DNA from: an uncultured Bacteroides sp.
GTDB lineage: Bacteria > Bacteroidota > Bacteroidia > Bacteroidales > Bacteroidaceae
Direction of reading: 5' to 3'
DNA: 64,000 nucleotides
Assembly (NCBI GenBank): GCA_948847595.1
Contig: CAQOGY010000009.1
Coordinates: 1-64,000 of the forward strand
The translations under genes were made by a program, and so were the position numbers. This document shows, one piece after another, positions 16,469-25,222 of the stretch (the first letter of the stretch is position 1; each line of letters begins with the position of its first letter). The notes below the pieces were generated by a model that saw only the letters and a list, made by a program, of their open reading frames with translations, was not told the DNA's origin and searched no databases.

Positions 16469-17701
16469 ATGAAAATACAAACTGGAAGGGGAACGATACC
16501 TCTTATCACTTTAATAGCTATTTGGTCTATCTCGGCATTGACCTCTTTGCCGGGGCTGGCTGTTTCGCCTATATTGGGCGACCTTACCAAAATCTTTCCG
16601 AAAGCGACCGACCTGGATATTCAGATGTTGACTTCGCTGCCATCGTTGCTGATTATCCCTTTTATCCTTTTGGGTGGTAAGCTCACGGAAAAGGTTGATT
16701 TTGTCCGTATCCTGAAAATCGGACTCTGGCTCTTTGCAGCAAGCGGTATCTTATATCTGATCTCCAACAAAATGTGGCAATTGATCGTCGTGAGTGCCCT
16801 GCTGGGCATCGGCTCCGGACTGATTATTCCTCTGTCCACAGGATTAATCTCAAAATACTTTGTGGGTACTTACCGGGTGAAACAATTCGGATTGAGTTCT
16901 GCCATTACCAATTTTACACTGGTGATAGCTACTGCCGTGACCGGATATCTGGCGGAAGTCAGCTGGCATTTGCCGTTTTGGGTCTATCTGCTCCCTCTGA
17001 TTTCTATTCTGCTGGTTGGTCACTTAAAAGAGAGTCGGTCTGACGCTGCCGTGGAACCTTCTTCTCAAAGTACTACGCCATCCGAACAAACGGCTGCCGC
17101 AGATACCGGAGGAAGTAAATATGGAATCCATATCAGGCATCTGCTTCAGATCATGCTTTTCTACGGAGTGACGACTTTTATTGTGCTGGCAGTCATATTC
17201 AACCTTTCTTTCCTGATGGAGAAACACCATTTCTCCAGTGGCAATTCGGGACTGATGATCTCGCTTTTCTTTTTAGCGATTATGGCTCCGGGCTTCTGTC
17301 TGGACAAGATAGTGGATGAACTGAAAGAGCGAACCAAAGCATACAGCCTCCTGTCTATGGCTGTGGGGCTGGCGTTGATCTGGATTGCTCCGATCGAATG
17401 GCTGATTATTCCGGGATGTATCCTGGTCGGTTTGGGATATGGCATTATTCAGCCTATGCTGTATGATAAAACGACACATACGGCACTGCCTCAAAAGGCG
17501 ACAATGGCATTGGCTTTTGTAATGATGATGAATTATCTCGCCATCTTGCTTTATCCTTTTATTATAGATTTTCTCCAAAATCTGTTTCATACCCAGTCGC
17601 AAGAGTTTCCTTTTGTCTTCAACTTGTTGATAACTATTGTCACATTCTTTTGGGCTTACCTGCGCCGCGATACCTTTTTGTTTAACGATCAACTGAAATA
17701 A
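16469..17701 (+). CDS. MFS transporter
   Basis: A major facilitator superfamily permease of 410 residues with about 12 membrane segments in two halves joined by a hydrophilic loop at about 190-215 (ESRSDAAVEPSSQSTTPSEQTAAADTGG). The loop between helices 2 and 3 carries GGKLTEKVDFVRIL, a weak form of the MFS A motif GxLaDrxGrr, and the second half has CLDKIVDELKER. No soluble partner gives the substrate away; sugar, drug or organic anion are all possible. It is followed after 6 bp by a DMT-family permease on the same strand, so the two are probably co-transcribed. The start is supported by MKIQTGRGTIPLITLIAIW entering the first helix. Confidence 0.85.
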   Translation: MKIQTGRGTIPLITLIAIWSISALTSLPGLAVSPILGDLTKIFPKATDLDIQMLTSLPSLLIIPFILLGGKLTEKVDFVRILKIGLWLFAASGILYLISNKMWQLIVVSALLGIGSGLIIPLSTGLISKYFVGTYRVKQFGLSSAITNFTLVIATAVTGYLAEVSWHLPFWVYLLPLISILLVGHLKESRSDAAVEPSSQSTTPSEQTAAADTGGSKYGIHIRHLLQIMLFYGVTTFIVLAVIFNLSFLMEKHHFSSGNSGLMISLFFLAIMAPGFCLDKIVDELKERTKAYSLLSMAVGLALIWIAPIEWLIIPGCILVGLGYGIIQPMLYDKTTHTALPQKATMALAFVMMMNYLAILLYPFIIDFLQNLFHTQSQEFPFVFNLLITIVTFFWAYLRRDTFLFNDQLK

Positions 17702-17707
17702 AAAAAG

Positions 17708-18628
17708 ATGAAGAATAAGAAACTGGAAGCCAATCTGAGTATGGCTGTATCAAAAATATTCAGCGGTTTGAATATGAATGCCCTGAAGTATCTGCTTCCC
17801 CTATGGATGAGCCCGTTGACAGGTGCGACACTTCGTTGCACCTTTGCCGCCGCTGCATTTTGGGTGATCGGATGGTTCATGCCGCCGGAAAAGTCATCCG
17901 CCAAAGACAAATGGCTGCTTTTCCTGTTAGGGGCATTCGGACTGTACGGCTTTATGTTTCTTTATCTGGCGGGATTGAGTAAAACGACTCCTGTATCCAG
18001 TTCCATATTTACCAGTCTGCAGCCTATCTGGGTGTTTCTGATTATGATTTTCTTTTATAAGGAGAAGGCGACATGGAAGAAAATTCTTGGAATCTCAATC
18101 GGACTGGTCGGTGCACTGGTCTGCATCCTGACCCAACAGAGCGATGATTTGGCCTCCGATGCTTTCGTGGGGAATATGCTTTGCCTGATCAGTTCCATCG
18201 TTTATGCTGTCTATCTGATTCTGAGTCAGCGTATCCTTTCATCTATCGGGGCGATGACTATGTTGAGATATACATTCTCCGGTGCGGCGGTTTCTGCTAT
18301 TATTGTGACATTTATTACAGGATTCGATGCGCCGGTGTTCTCTATGCCGTTCCATTGGACACCTTTCCTGATACTGATGTTTGTACTCATATTTCCGACG
18401 ACGATCAGCTATATGTTGCTTCCGGTCGGTCTGAAGTATCTGAAAACAACAGTCGTCGCAATCTACGGTTATCTGATTCTGATTGTTGCGACCATTGCTT
18501 CTCTGGCTCTCGGACAGGACCGTTTTAGCTGGACGCAGACGTGTGCCATCATTTTTATTTGTATCGGCGTTTATCTGGTTGAGGTAGCCGAAAGCAAAGA
18601 CAAGTCGCCGGACCCCTTGAAGAAATAA
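17708..18628 (+). CDS. EamA/DMT-family permease
   Basis: A drug/metabolite transporter superfamily protein of 306 residues with ten predicted membrane helices arranged as two EamA repeats (about 10-140 and 155-295). GLYGFMFLYLAGLSKTTPVSSSIFTSLQPIWVFL in the first repeat and a corresponding KTTVVAIYGYLILIVATIASLALGQ stretch in the second are characteristic. The family exports amino acids, nucleosides or other small metabolites; the substrate here is unknown. It is the second gene after the MFS permease. It is convergent with the HIT gene; the terminator between them has its T tract on the minus strand. Confidence 0.87.
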   Translation: MKNKKLEANLSMAVSKIFSGLNMNALKYLLPLWMSPLTGATLRCTFAAAAFWVIGWFMPPEKSSAKDKWLLFLLGAFGLYGFMFLYLAGLSKTTPVSSSIFTSLQPIWVFLIMIFFYKEKATWKKILGISIGLVGALVCILTQQSDDLASDAFVGNMLCLISSIVYAVYLILSQRILSSIGAMTMLRYTFSGAAVSAIIVTFITGFDAPVFSMPFHWTPFLILMFVLIFPTTISYMLLPVGLKYLKTTVVAIYGYLILIVATIASLALGQDRFSWTQTCAIIFICIGVYLVEVAESKDKSPDPLKK

Positions 18629-18650
18629 TCATATATAATGTATGATATGA

Positions 18651-18682
18651 AAAAAGCGGGCGCCCTTCTCAGGGTGCCCGCT
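18651..18682 (-). terminator. Terminator between EamA permease and HIT genes
   Basis: AGCGGGCGCCC (18655-18665) pairs with GGGTGCCCGCT (18672-18682) around a 6-nt loop. On the minus strand the stem runs directly into six T, so it ends the HIT transcript and may help stop the convergent one. Confidence 0.82.
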
Positions 18683-18703
18683 CGCTTATGTCGTCATCAT
18701 GTT

Positions 18704-19096
18704 TTATAGAGAGGAGCTGATTGCTTGCGCAATGGATTTAAATTCTTCATCCGATAATTTCAGTTTCGGATTGGAGAACAACATATCCGATTCCTTCTGA
18801 ATAGGAATTAAGTGGATATGGGCATGCGGTACTTCCAGGCCGATAACCGCTTCGCCTACCTTTTTACAAGGGAAGGCTTTTTCGATGGCACGGGCTATCT
18901 TCTTTGCGAATATATGCATTGCTGCGAGGTCTTCGTCACTTAAATCGAAGATGTAGTCTACTTCCTGTTTGGGGACTACCAGCGTATGTCCCTTTACCAA
19001 TGGATTGATATCAAGAAAAGCAAAAAAACGATCGTTTTCCGCTATCTTGTAGCAAGGAATTTCGCCTGCGATGATTCTACTGAATATTGTTGCCAT
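18704..19096 (-). CDS. HIT-family nucleotide-binding hydrolase
   Basis: A histidine-triad protein of 130 residues from the start at 19096 (MATIFSRIIAGEIPCYKIAEND); an upstream ATG at 19129 falls in the greA terminator and is rejected. The HIT motif His-Ala-His-Ile-His-Leu-Ile (VPHAHIHLIP) carries the nucleophilic His. DINPLVKGHTLVVPK is the usual nucleotide-binding strand. HINT-type members hydrolyse phosphoramidates such as AMP-lysine. It follows greA and is separated from it by a terminator, so it may have its own promoter, though I see no good match. Confidence 0.92.
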   Translation of the reverse strand: MATIFSRIIAGEIPCYKIAENDRFFAFLDINPLVKGHTLVVPKQEVDYIFDLSDEDLAAMHIFAKKIARAIEKAFPCKKVGEAVIGLEVPHAHIHLIPIQKESDMLFSNPKLKLSDEEFKSIAQAISSSL

Positions 19097-19111
19097 AATC
19101 TTTGATAGATA

Positions 19112-19144
19112 AAAGAAGGCAAGCCTCACACGGAGACCTGCCTT
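19112..19144 (-). terminator. Terminator after greA
   Basis: AAGGCAAGCCTC (19116-19127) pairs with GAGACCTGCCTT (19133-19144), allowing two G-U pairs in the RNA, around a 5-nt loop. The minus strand continues with CTTTTATC. It overlaps no coding base and separates greA from HIT. Confidence 0.65.
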
Positions 19145-19148
19145 TCTG

Positions 19149-19613
19149 TTAAATTGATATGTTTACTACTTCTAATGCAATTTTACCCTGTGGTACGGTA
19201 ATTTCTGCAATATCACCTACTTTCTTGCCAAGCAGACCTTGTGCAATCGGGGTGTTTACGGAAATCTTGCCTTCTTTCAGGTTAGCTTCGCTTTCGGAAA
19301 CGATGGTATAAGTCATCTTCATGCCATTCTTGACGTTCTTCAGCTCCACTTTGTTCAGAATCTGTACAGAGTCTGTCTTTAGTTTGGACTCGTCGATGAT
19401 CTTGGCATCTGCAATGACCGTTTTCAATTTGTTGATGCGCATTTCAAGCATCCCCTGTGCTTCTTTGGCTGCATCATATTCTGCATTTTCCGACAAGTCG
19501 CCTTTATCCCTTGCTTCGGCTATAGCCGCAGAGATTTTGGGGCGTTCCACTGTTTCCAGTTCCTTTAATTCTGCCATTAACTTTTTGTAACCTTCTTCTG
19601 ACATATAAGCCAT
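19149..19613 (-). CDS. greA: Transcription elongation factor GreA
   Basis: GreA rescues backtracked RNA polymerase by stimulating cleavage of the 3' end of the RNA. The start at 19613 gives 154 residues (family about 158) and is supported by AAAGGAGGAA 7 nt upstream. The N-terminal coiled coil (about 1-75) has the catalytic acidic tip ARDKGDLSENAEYDAAKEAQ with Asp and Glu residues that coordinate magnesium. The C-terminal FKBP-like domain includes VNTPIAQGLLGKKVGDIAEI. The gene has its own promoter at 19708-19738 and, between promoter and start, a terminator-like hairpin at 19652-19684 that may attenuate it. Confidence 0.97.
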   Translation of the reverse strand: MAYMSEEGYKKLMAELKELETVERPKISAAIAEARDKGDLSENAEYDAAKEAQGMLEMRINKLKTVIADAKIIDESKLKTDSVQILNKVELKNVKNGMKMTYTIVSESEANLKEGKISVNTPIAQGLLGKKVGDIAEITVPQGKIALEVVNISI

Positions 19614-19651
19614 GATGTTTTTCCTCCTTTTATTTAAAATGGTCATATAAA

Positions 19652-19684
19652 CAAAAAAGAATTCCAACATGGCACATGTTGGAA
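19652..19684 (-). promoter_or_regulatory. Terminator-like hairpin in the greA leader (possible attenuator)
   Basis: TTCCAACATG (19662-19671) and CATGTTGGAA (19675-19684) form a perfect 10-bp stem with a 3-nt loop. On the minus strand it is followed by TTCTTTTTTG. It lies downstream of the greA promoter and upstream of the greA start. Transcripts could end here as an RNA of about 50 nt, or read through into greA. Confidence 0.6.
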
Positions 19685-19707
19685 CCCTCTCTTCAATTAT
19701 TTCTCTG

Positions 19708-19738
19708 CAAAGATAGACTTTTAAGTGATATCTGTCAA
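19708..19738 (-). promoter_or_regulatory. Promoter of greA
   Basis: On the minus strand TTG (19738-19736), 20 nt, then TATCTTTG (19715-19708), matching the Bacteroides consensus. The predicted start is near 19702. Confidence 0.7.
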
Positions 19739-19793
19739 GTGAAAAATGATGCTATGTAACATATTTAAATGAAATATGCTAAATTATAACAAC

Positions 19794-20945
19794 TTAGAGT
19801 AATGACTTGACGGATGCTTCGAGGTCTTTGATATCTTCGCCGCGGAGCTTCAGTTCGTTGTTCCGGTTGATCAGGAAGATGGATGGAACCTGACGAACAT
19901 TATATACAGCTACGTTGGTCGAGTAGACACCGTTGCCGTCACGTACGCAAACCCAGGGCAGATTGCCTGCTGCGGTTTTCCAGTAGTGCTCGTCTGCGTC
20001 GAGAGATACCTGGTAGATTTCCAGCCCATCCTTTGCGTATTTATTATATAGTTCGCGAAGCATCATATTGTGGGGCGCTCCTGCCGGTGACTGGAATACG
20101 GAGAAATCCAGCAGCACTACTTTCCCTTTCAGGTCGGTCAGTTTGCGGGTATTTCCTTTCACGTCACGCAGGGCGATGTCGATAATACCGGTCTCGATGA
20201 TCTTGTCCTGTGGAATTTCCAGAGATTTGCTCTGTGGCTGACGGGTATTCTTCATCCCTTTGATTACGATATTATATAGATTTTTTGAACGTACGGCATC
20301 CGGATATGTATTGTTGAGGCTGGTAGCGACGGCTGCAAAACATTTTACGTCGTCCTTGTTGTTCAGCGGATCGAAGATCAGATAGTCATTCAGTTTCTGG
20401 AACAGGGCGAAGTAAGCGGCTGCCGTGTTTGGAGCTGCGAATATATAATTCACTTTGACGTCCTCCTTATAGTTCTTCAGCAGTGTTGCGAGGTTTTCTT
20501 CAAACGTATCGTGTCCCAGTTTGTTGGCACGCAGCGCATTCAGTTGTTCGTCCACATTCTTTTGAAGATTGATTTGTTTCAGCGTCAGTTCCTTTATCTT
20601 ACTGCTGTTTTCAGATCCTTCTACCGTGTAGGCAGTAGAGAAATCAACGTATGGAGCGTTGATCTGTAGCGTTTCGATAGAATCCACAGAAAAGTTGATG
20701 ACTTTGTTGTCTACCCGCAAGCGATAAAACTCGGGTGATTCGGGGCGGGGTTGTTTAAACTTGAATGTACCTTCTCCTTTCAATTTAACCGAATCAAGCG
20801 GAACAATACCTTCCAGACCGGAAGCTTCGAGATAAAGCATTTTCCCGTCGGCCCCTGATATGTCTCCGTTCACTTCAAACTCAGGACCGGAACTACAAGC
20901 TGTAATGGTAAGTGCGGCAAGCGCTACAAAAGTTATCTTTTTCAT
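19794..20945 (-). CDS. DUF4369/thioredoxin-fold lipoprotein lacking the active-site cysteines
   Basis: A 383-residue lipoprotein (LTITACSSG; start at 20945, because an ATG at 20972 overlaps the promoter). The N-terminal part (about 18-110) resembles the DUF4369 domain common in Bacteroidetes TlpA-like proteins. A helical middle follows, then a thioredoxin/AhpC-TSA fold (about 260-383): VVLLDFSVFQSPAGAPHNMM, LEIYQVSLDADEHYWK, VRQVPSIFLINRNNEL with the cis-proline. In the place of WCxxC it reads QSPAGAP (20073-20093), so no disulfide chemistry is possible there. One Cys remains further on (PWVCVRD). A binding or chaperone role is more likely than reductase activity. Confidence 0.85.
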   Translation of the reverse strand: MKKITFVALAALTITACSSGPEFEVNGDISGADGKMLYLEASGLEGIVPLDSVKLKGEGTFKFKQPRPESPEFYRLRVDNKVINFSVDSIETLQINAPYVDFSTAYTVEGSENSSKIKELTLKQINLQKNVDEQLNALRANKLGHDTFEENLATLLKNYKEDVKVNYIFAAPNTAAAYFALFQKLNDYLIFDPLNNKDDVKCFAAVATSLNNTYPDAVRSKNLYNIVIKGMKNTRQPQSKSLEIPQDKIIETGIIDIALRDVKGNTRKLTDLKGKVVLLDFSVFQSPAGAPHNMMLRELYNKYAKDGLEIYQVSLDADEHYWKTAAGNLPWVCVRDGNGVYSTNVAVYNVRQVPSIFLINRNNELKLRGEDIKDLEASVKSLL

Positions 20946-20969
20946 ATCTCGTGTGTTTTTTAAGAGTTG

Positions 20970-20999
20970 CAAATATACGTCTTTTCGAGATTACTCAAA
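20970..20999 (-). promoter_or_regulatory. Promoter of the thioredoxin-fold lipoprotein gene
   Basis: On the minus strand TTTG (20999-20996), 17-18 nt, then TATATTTG (20977-20970). The ATG at 20972 lies inside this box, which supports the later start at 20945. Confidence 0.6.
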
Positions 21000-21140
21000 G
21001 CTTTTTGCCTGCTTCTTCACCTCTATTTTGCAAAAAAAACATATAGCGTCTAACTTTTTAGCTCATTTCCACCTGATTACAACGAGAAATGTATATCTTT
21101 GCAGGAATTTTGAAAGAAAAGTATAGATAAAACAATTTTT

Positions 21141-23267
21141 ATGATTAACCCAATTGTTAAGACGATCGAGTTGGCAGATGGAAGAACCATCACGCTCGAA
21201 ACGGGAAAGTTGGCAAAACAGGCAGACGGTTCTGTAATGCTACGCATGGGCAACACCATGTTATTAGCTACTGTTTGTGCCGCTAAAGATGCAGTTCCCG
21301 GAACAGATTTCATGCCTTTGCAGGTAGAGTATAAAGAAAAATTTGCGGCATTCGGCCGTTTTCCTGGTGGCTTCACCAAGAGAGAAGGTAGAGCTTCCGA
21401 TTATGAGATTTTGACTTGTCGTCTCGTTGACCGCGCTCTCCGCCCACTATTCCCTGATAATTATCACGCAGAAGTATATGTAAATATCATCCTTTTCTCT
21501 GCTGACGGTGTAGATATGCCGGATGCATTGGCCGGATTGGCAGCTTCTGCAGCACTCGCTGTTTCAGATATTCCTTTCAACGGACCGATCTCGGAAGTAC
21601 GTGTAGCACGTATCGACGGTCAGTTTGTAATCAATCCTACTTTTGACCAACTGGAAAAAGCTGATATGGACCTGATGGTTGCCGCTACTTATGATAACAT
21701 CATGATGGTAGAAGGCGAAATGCACGAAGTATCCGAAGCTGAACTGCTGGAAGCAATGAAGGTAGCTCACGAAGCTATCAAAGTGCATTGCAAGGCTCAG
21801 ATGGAGCTGACTGAAGAAGTAGGCAAGACAGTGAAACGTGAATATAACCATGAAGTAAACGATGAAGAATTGCGTAAGGCAGTTCGTGAGGCTTGTTATG
21901 ACAAGGCTTATGCAGTAGCTGCTTCCGGAAATAACAACAAGCACGAACGTTTCGATGCTTTTGATGCTATCCGCGAAGAGTTCAAGGCTCAGTTCTCTGA
22001 AGAAGAACTTGAAGAAAAAGCTCCGCTGATCGACCGTTACTATCATGATGTAGAAAAAGAAGCGATGCGTCGTTCAATTCTTGACGAAGGCAAGCGCCTG
22101 GATGGTCGTAAGACTACTGAAATCCGCCCGATCTGGTGTGAGGTTGGTCCTCTGCCCGGTCCTCACGGATCTGCTATTTTCACTCGTGGTGAAACTCAGT
22201 CTCTGACTTCTGTCACTTTGGGTACGAAGCTCGACGAAAAGATTATCGACAATGTATTGGAACACGGAAAAGAACGTTTCCTGCTGCACTATAACTTCCC
22301 TCCTTTCTCTACAGGCGAAGCAAAAGCTCAACGTGGTGTAGGCCGTCGTGAAATCGGTCACGGTCACTTGGCTTGGCGTGCCTTGAAAGGACAGATTCCT
22401 GCTGACTATCCATACGTAGTACGTGTTGTTTCGGAAATCCTCGAATCTAACGGTTCTTCTTCTATGGCTACCGTATGTGCCGGAACATTGGCATTGATGG
22501 ATGCCGGTGTGAAGATCAAGAAGCCGGTATCGGGTATTGCTATGGGACTGATCAAGAATCCGGGCGAAGAAAAATATGCTGTATTGTCTGACATCCTCGG
22601 TGACGAAGACCACCTCGGAGATATGGACTTCAAGGTAACCGGAACAAGAGACGGTATCACTGCTACTCAGATGGATATCAAGGTAGACGGTCTGTCTTAC
22701 GAAATTCTGGAACGTGCTTTGAACCAGGCTAAAGAAGGACGTATGCACATCCTCGACAAGATCACCGAGACAATCGCTGAACCGCGTGCTGACCTGAAAG
22801 ACCATGCTCCTCGCATTGAAACAATGACTATTCCTAAAGAATTTATCGGAGCTGTAATCGGCCCTGGTGGAAAAATCATTCAAGGTATGCAGGAAGAGAC
22901 CGGTGCTGTTATCACTATCGAAGAAACAGACGGTATGGGACGCATCGAAGTTTCCGGAACCAACAAGAAATGTATTGATGATGCAATGCGCATGATCAAA
23001 GCAATCGTTGCTGTTCCTGAAGTAGGCGAAGTATATAAAGGTAAAGTTCGCTCTATCATGCCTTACGGTGCATTCATTGAATTCCTGCCGGGTAAAGACG
23101 GTTTGCTGCACATTTCCGAGATCGACTGGAAACGTCTGGAAACAGTGGAAGAAGCCGGAATCAAGGAAGGTGATGAGATCGAAGTGAAACTGATCGACAT
23201 CGATCCGAAGACAGGAAAATTCAAACTTTCAAGAAAAGTATTGATGCCAAGACCGGAAAAGAAGTAA
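21141..23267 (+). CDS. pnp: Polynucleotide phosphorylase
   Basis: PNPase degrades RNA from the 3' end using phosphate. The 708-residue protein has the full domain order: first RNase PH-like domain (about 10-145), helical linker, second RNase PH domain (about 310-540; FSTGEAKAQRGVGRREIGHGHLAWRAL and GDEDHLGDMDFKVTGT with the catalytic acidic residues), KH domain (GAVIGPGGKIIQGM, about 570-580) and S1 domain (EVYKGKVRSIMPYGAFIEF..LLHISEIDW, about 628-700). TATCTTTG at 21094-21101 is a probable -7 box. It is followed by a terminator at 23295. Strong codon bias here creates long antisense reading frames that are not genes. Confidence 0.98.
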   Translation: MINPIVKTIELADGRTITLETGKLAKQADGSVMLRMGNTMLLATVCAAKDAVPGTDFMPLQVEYKEKFAAFGRFPGGFTKREGRASDYEILTCRLVDRALRPLFPDNYHAEVYVNIILFSADGVDMPDALAGLAASAALAVSDIPFNGPISEVRVARIDGQFVINPTFDQLEKADMDLMVAATYDNIMMVEGEMHEVSEAELLEAMKVAHEAIKVHCKAQMELTEEVGKTVKREYNHEVNDEELRKAVREACYDKAYAVAASGNNNKHERFDAFDAIREEFKAQFSEEELEEKAPLIDRYYHDVEKEAMRRSILDEGKRLDGRKTTEIRPIWCEVGPLPGPHGSAIFTRGETQSLTSVTLGTKLDEKIIDNVLEHGKERFLLHYNFPPFSTGEAKAQRGVGRREIGHGHLAWRALKGQIPADYPYVVRVVSEILESNGSSSMATVCAGTLALMDAGVKIKKPVSGIAMGLIKNPGEEKYAVLSDILGDEDHLGDMDFKVTGTRDGITATQMDIKVDGLSYEILERALNQAKEGRMHILDKITETIAEPRADLKDHAPRIETMTIPKEFIGAVIGPGGKIIQGMQEETGAVITIEETDGMGRIEVSGTNKKCIDDAMRMIKAIVAVPEVGEVYKGKVRSIMPYGAFIEFLPGKDGLLHISEIDWKRLETVEEAGIKEGDEIEVKLIDIDPKTGKFKLSRKVLMPRPEKK

Positions 23268-23294
23268 AAAAGCAGATAGCTTTTAGATAATGTG

Positions 23295-23330
23295 ATAGCC
23301 CGATTACTCAGTATTCGGGCTATTTTTTTG
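23295..23330 (+). terminator. Terminator of pnp
   Basis: ATAGCCCGA (23295-23303) pairs with TCGGGCTAT (23315-23323) and is followed by seven T. Confidence 0.85.
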
Positions 23331-23408
23331 TCTATTATTTTGCTTTTCTGCGAAAATATGTGTTCTTTTGTACGAACTAATGAAAATAGCCTGTAAATCT
23401 TATGCGTG

Positions 23409-23969
23409 ATGCACCAAACGAACAACATATCTTCTATTCAACTTTTTTCTGAATTCTTTCATGAGAATCAAGAGAAGTTTTTGTCGTTTGCCTATTCTTA
23501 TATAAGAGACAGGCAGGAGGCGGAAGATATATTGATGGAGTCAATGATTACTCTGTGGGAAAACAGGGATAAGTGGGAAGAAGATTCCAATCTGCACGGT
23601 CTGCTGCTGACTATCATCAAAAACAAAGCGCTCAACTATCTGGCACATCTGCAGGTGCGTCTTCGGGCCGAAGAAGAGATAAATAGCCATAGCCAGCGGG
23701 AACTGGACCTGAGAATCTCTACACTGGAAGCCTGCGAACCGGATGTGATCTTTGATTCGGAAATACAGCATATCGTACAGAAAGCATTGAAACGTATGCC
23801 GAACCAAAGCCGGCAGATTTTTATATTGAGCCGTTATCAAAATACTCCGAACAAAAAGATAGCGGAACAACTCGGCATTTCCGTCAAAAGTGTGGAGTTC
23901 CACATCACCAAAGCATTGAAAATTCTGCGTACCGAACTGAAAGATTACCTGGTTTCTATTCTTTTTTAA
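23409..23969 (+). CDS. ECF sigma factor of a SusC/FecR regulatory unit
   Basis: A 186-residue sigma-70 family factor. The ATG at 23409 is preferred over a GTG just before it. Region 2: FLSFAYSYIRDRQEAEDILMESMITLWENRDKW and HGLLLTIIKNKALNYLAHLQ. Region 4: MPNQSRQIFILSRYQNTPNKKIAEQLGISVKSVEFHITKALKILRTEL. It belongs to the Bacteroidetes group linked to FecR and TonB-dependent receptors. FecR anti-sigma follows after 105 bp, then SusC with an STN domain and SusD. The expected circuit is substrate binding at SusC, a signal through STN to FecR, release of this sigma factor, and transcription of susCD. Confidence 0.93.
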   Translation: MHQTNNISSIQLFSEFFHENQEKFLSFAYSYIRDRQEAEDILMESMITLWENRDKWEEDSNLHGLLLTIIKNKALNYLAHLQVRLRAEEEINSHSQRELDLRISTLEACEPDVIFDSEIQHIVQKALKRMPNQSRQIFILSRYQNTPNKKIAEQLGISVKSVEFHITKALKILRTELKDYLVSILF

Positions 23970-24074
23970 AAATAATCGCATTTTTCGTTAGGGTTGTTCA
24001 AGGCTGACCTGTTTTATATATAGAAGGGAGAGAAAAAGCCTTTCTATAAATATAAATAGGAAAAGACAATATCT

Positions 24075-25013
24075 ATGAACCAGGATTTACTACATAAATA
24101 TTTTAAGGGCGAGACTTCTGTCGACGAAGAAAAACGCATTCTTAACTGGGTGGACGAATCGGAAGAAAACCGGAAGACATTGCAGAAAGAACGTATGCTG
24201 TTTGACATCGCCCTTTTTACTGACTCTAAGAGAAAAATGAGAGAGAAAGCAGGCGCGGGCGCTCGCATCATTCCCATGTTAAGGTGGAGTGCCCGTATAG
24301 CTGCTGCTGTAATTGTAGCTGTCAGTTGTGGATTTCTGATTAATGAATATCAGTATGATAAATTGGCACAGTTGCAGACGGTCACTGTTCCTGCCGGTCA
24401 ACGGGCACAGATTACGCTGGCGGACGGAACCAAAGTCTGGCTGAATTCTGAATCGACGCTGAGCTACAGATCTGACTTCGGGCGCCGCGACAGAGATGTG
24501 GAACTGGACGGAGAGGCTTACTTTGAAGTAGCGAAGAATAAGGAGATACCTTTCTACGTAAATACGGAGACCAATCAGGTCAGAGTGGTAGGCACTCATT
24601 TCAACGTCTGCGCTTATAAAGGAAGCAATGAATTTGAGACTACCTTGGTAGAGGGCATCGTTGATATCTACGCTTATGACAATGAACGTCCGCTGACCCG
24701 CCTGACTAAGAATGAATTCTTCGGTTCCTATCAGGGGAAATATAAAAAAGCCGTTCTGCCTTCTTATGATTATCTGCGCTGGCGGGAAGGTCTGTATTGC
24801 TTCGACGATTCTCCTTTCAGTTGCATCCTCACCAAGCTGGAGAAATATTATAATGTGAAGATCACCGTAGAGAATCCGAAAGTGCTGAATTATCGCTGTA
24901 CGGGCAAGTTCAAGGAACAGGACGGCGTTGAACACATTCTCAAGGTTATCCAGAAAGATCACCCGTTTACTTATTCGATCAGTGAAGAAGGAGACAGCAT
25001 CCGGATAGAATAA
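24075..25013 (+). CDS. FecR-family anti-sigma factor
   Basis: An inner-membrane anti-sigma factor of 312 residues. The cytoplasmic N-terminus (1-72; LLHKYFKGETSVDEEKRILNWVDESEENRKTLQ) holds the sigma factor, one membrane helix follows at about 75-93 (WSARIAAAVIVAVSCGFLI), then the periplasmic FecR domain (about 105-210; VTVPAGQRAQITLADGTKVWLNSESTLSYRSDF and VELDGEAYFEVAKNKEIPF) and a C-terminal DUF4974-type domain (about 240-312; FDDSPFSCILTKLEKYYNVKITVEN) that contacts the STN domain of SusC. Its place between sigma and susC is the classical order. Confidence 0.95.
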   Translation: MNQDLLHKYFKGETSVDEEKRILNWVDESEENRKTLQKERMLFDIALFTDSKRKMREKAGAGARIIPMLRWSARIAAAVIVAVSCGFLINEYQYDKLAQLQTVTVPAGQRAQITLADGTKVWLNSESTLSYRSDFGRRDRDVELDGEAYFEVAKNKEIPFYVNTETNQVRVVGTHFNVCAYKGSNEFETTLVEGIVDIYAYDNERPLTRLTKNEFFGSYQGKYKKAVLPSYDYLRWREGLYCFDDSPFSCILTKLEKYYNVKITVENPKVLNYRCTGKFKEQDGVEHILKVIQKDHPFTYSISEEGDSIRIE

Positions 25014-25222
25014 AGCCAGAATAAAAATTAAGATGAATAACTGAGCTCAATGATATACACCTTAAATTAGTACTAACCCTTTAAAAGCATAATGATTATG
25101 AATAACAGTCAATAAGTATACCCCTTACCGAAAAAGAATCGGAAAGTACCCCCATACTTCCCGATTCGAAACAGTCAAAAATCGACCTTAATCAATTTAT
25201 TAACTTAACACGTTGCAAAGAT

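Noticed and set aside
22074..23111. Antisense open frame of 345 codons inside pnp
   Set aside because: It is a by-product of the codon bias of pnp, with no promoter, ribosome site or protein-like composition. The sense frame has complete PNPase domains.
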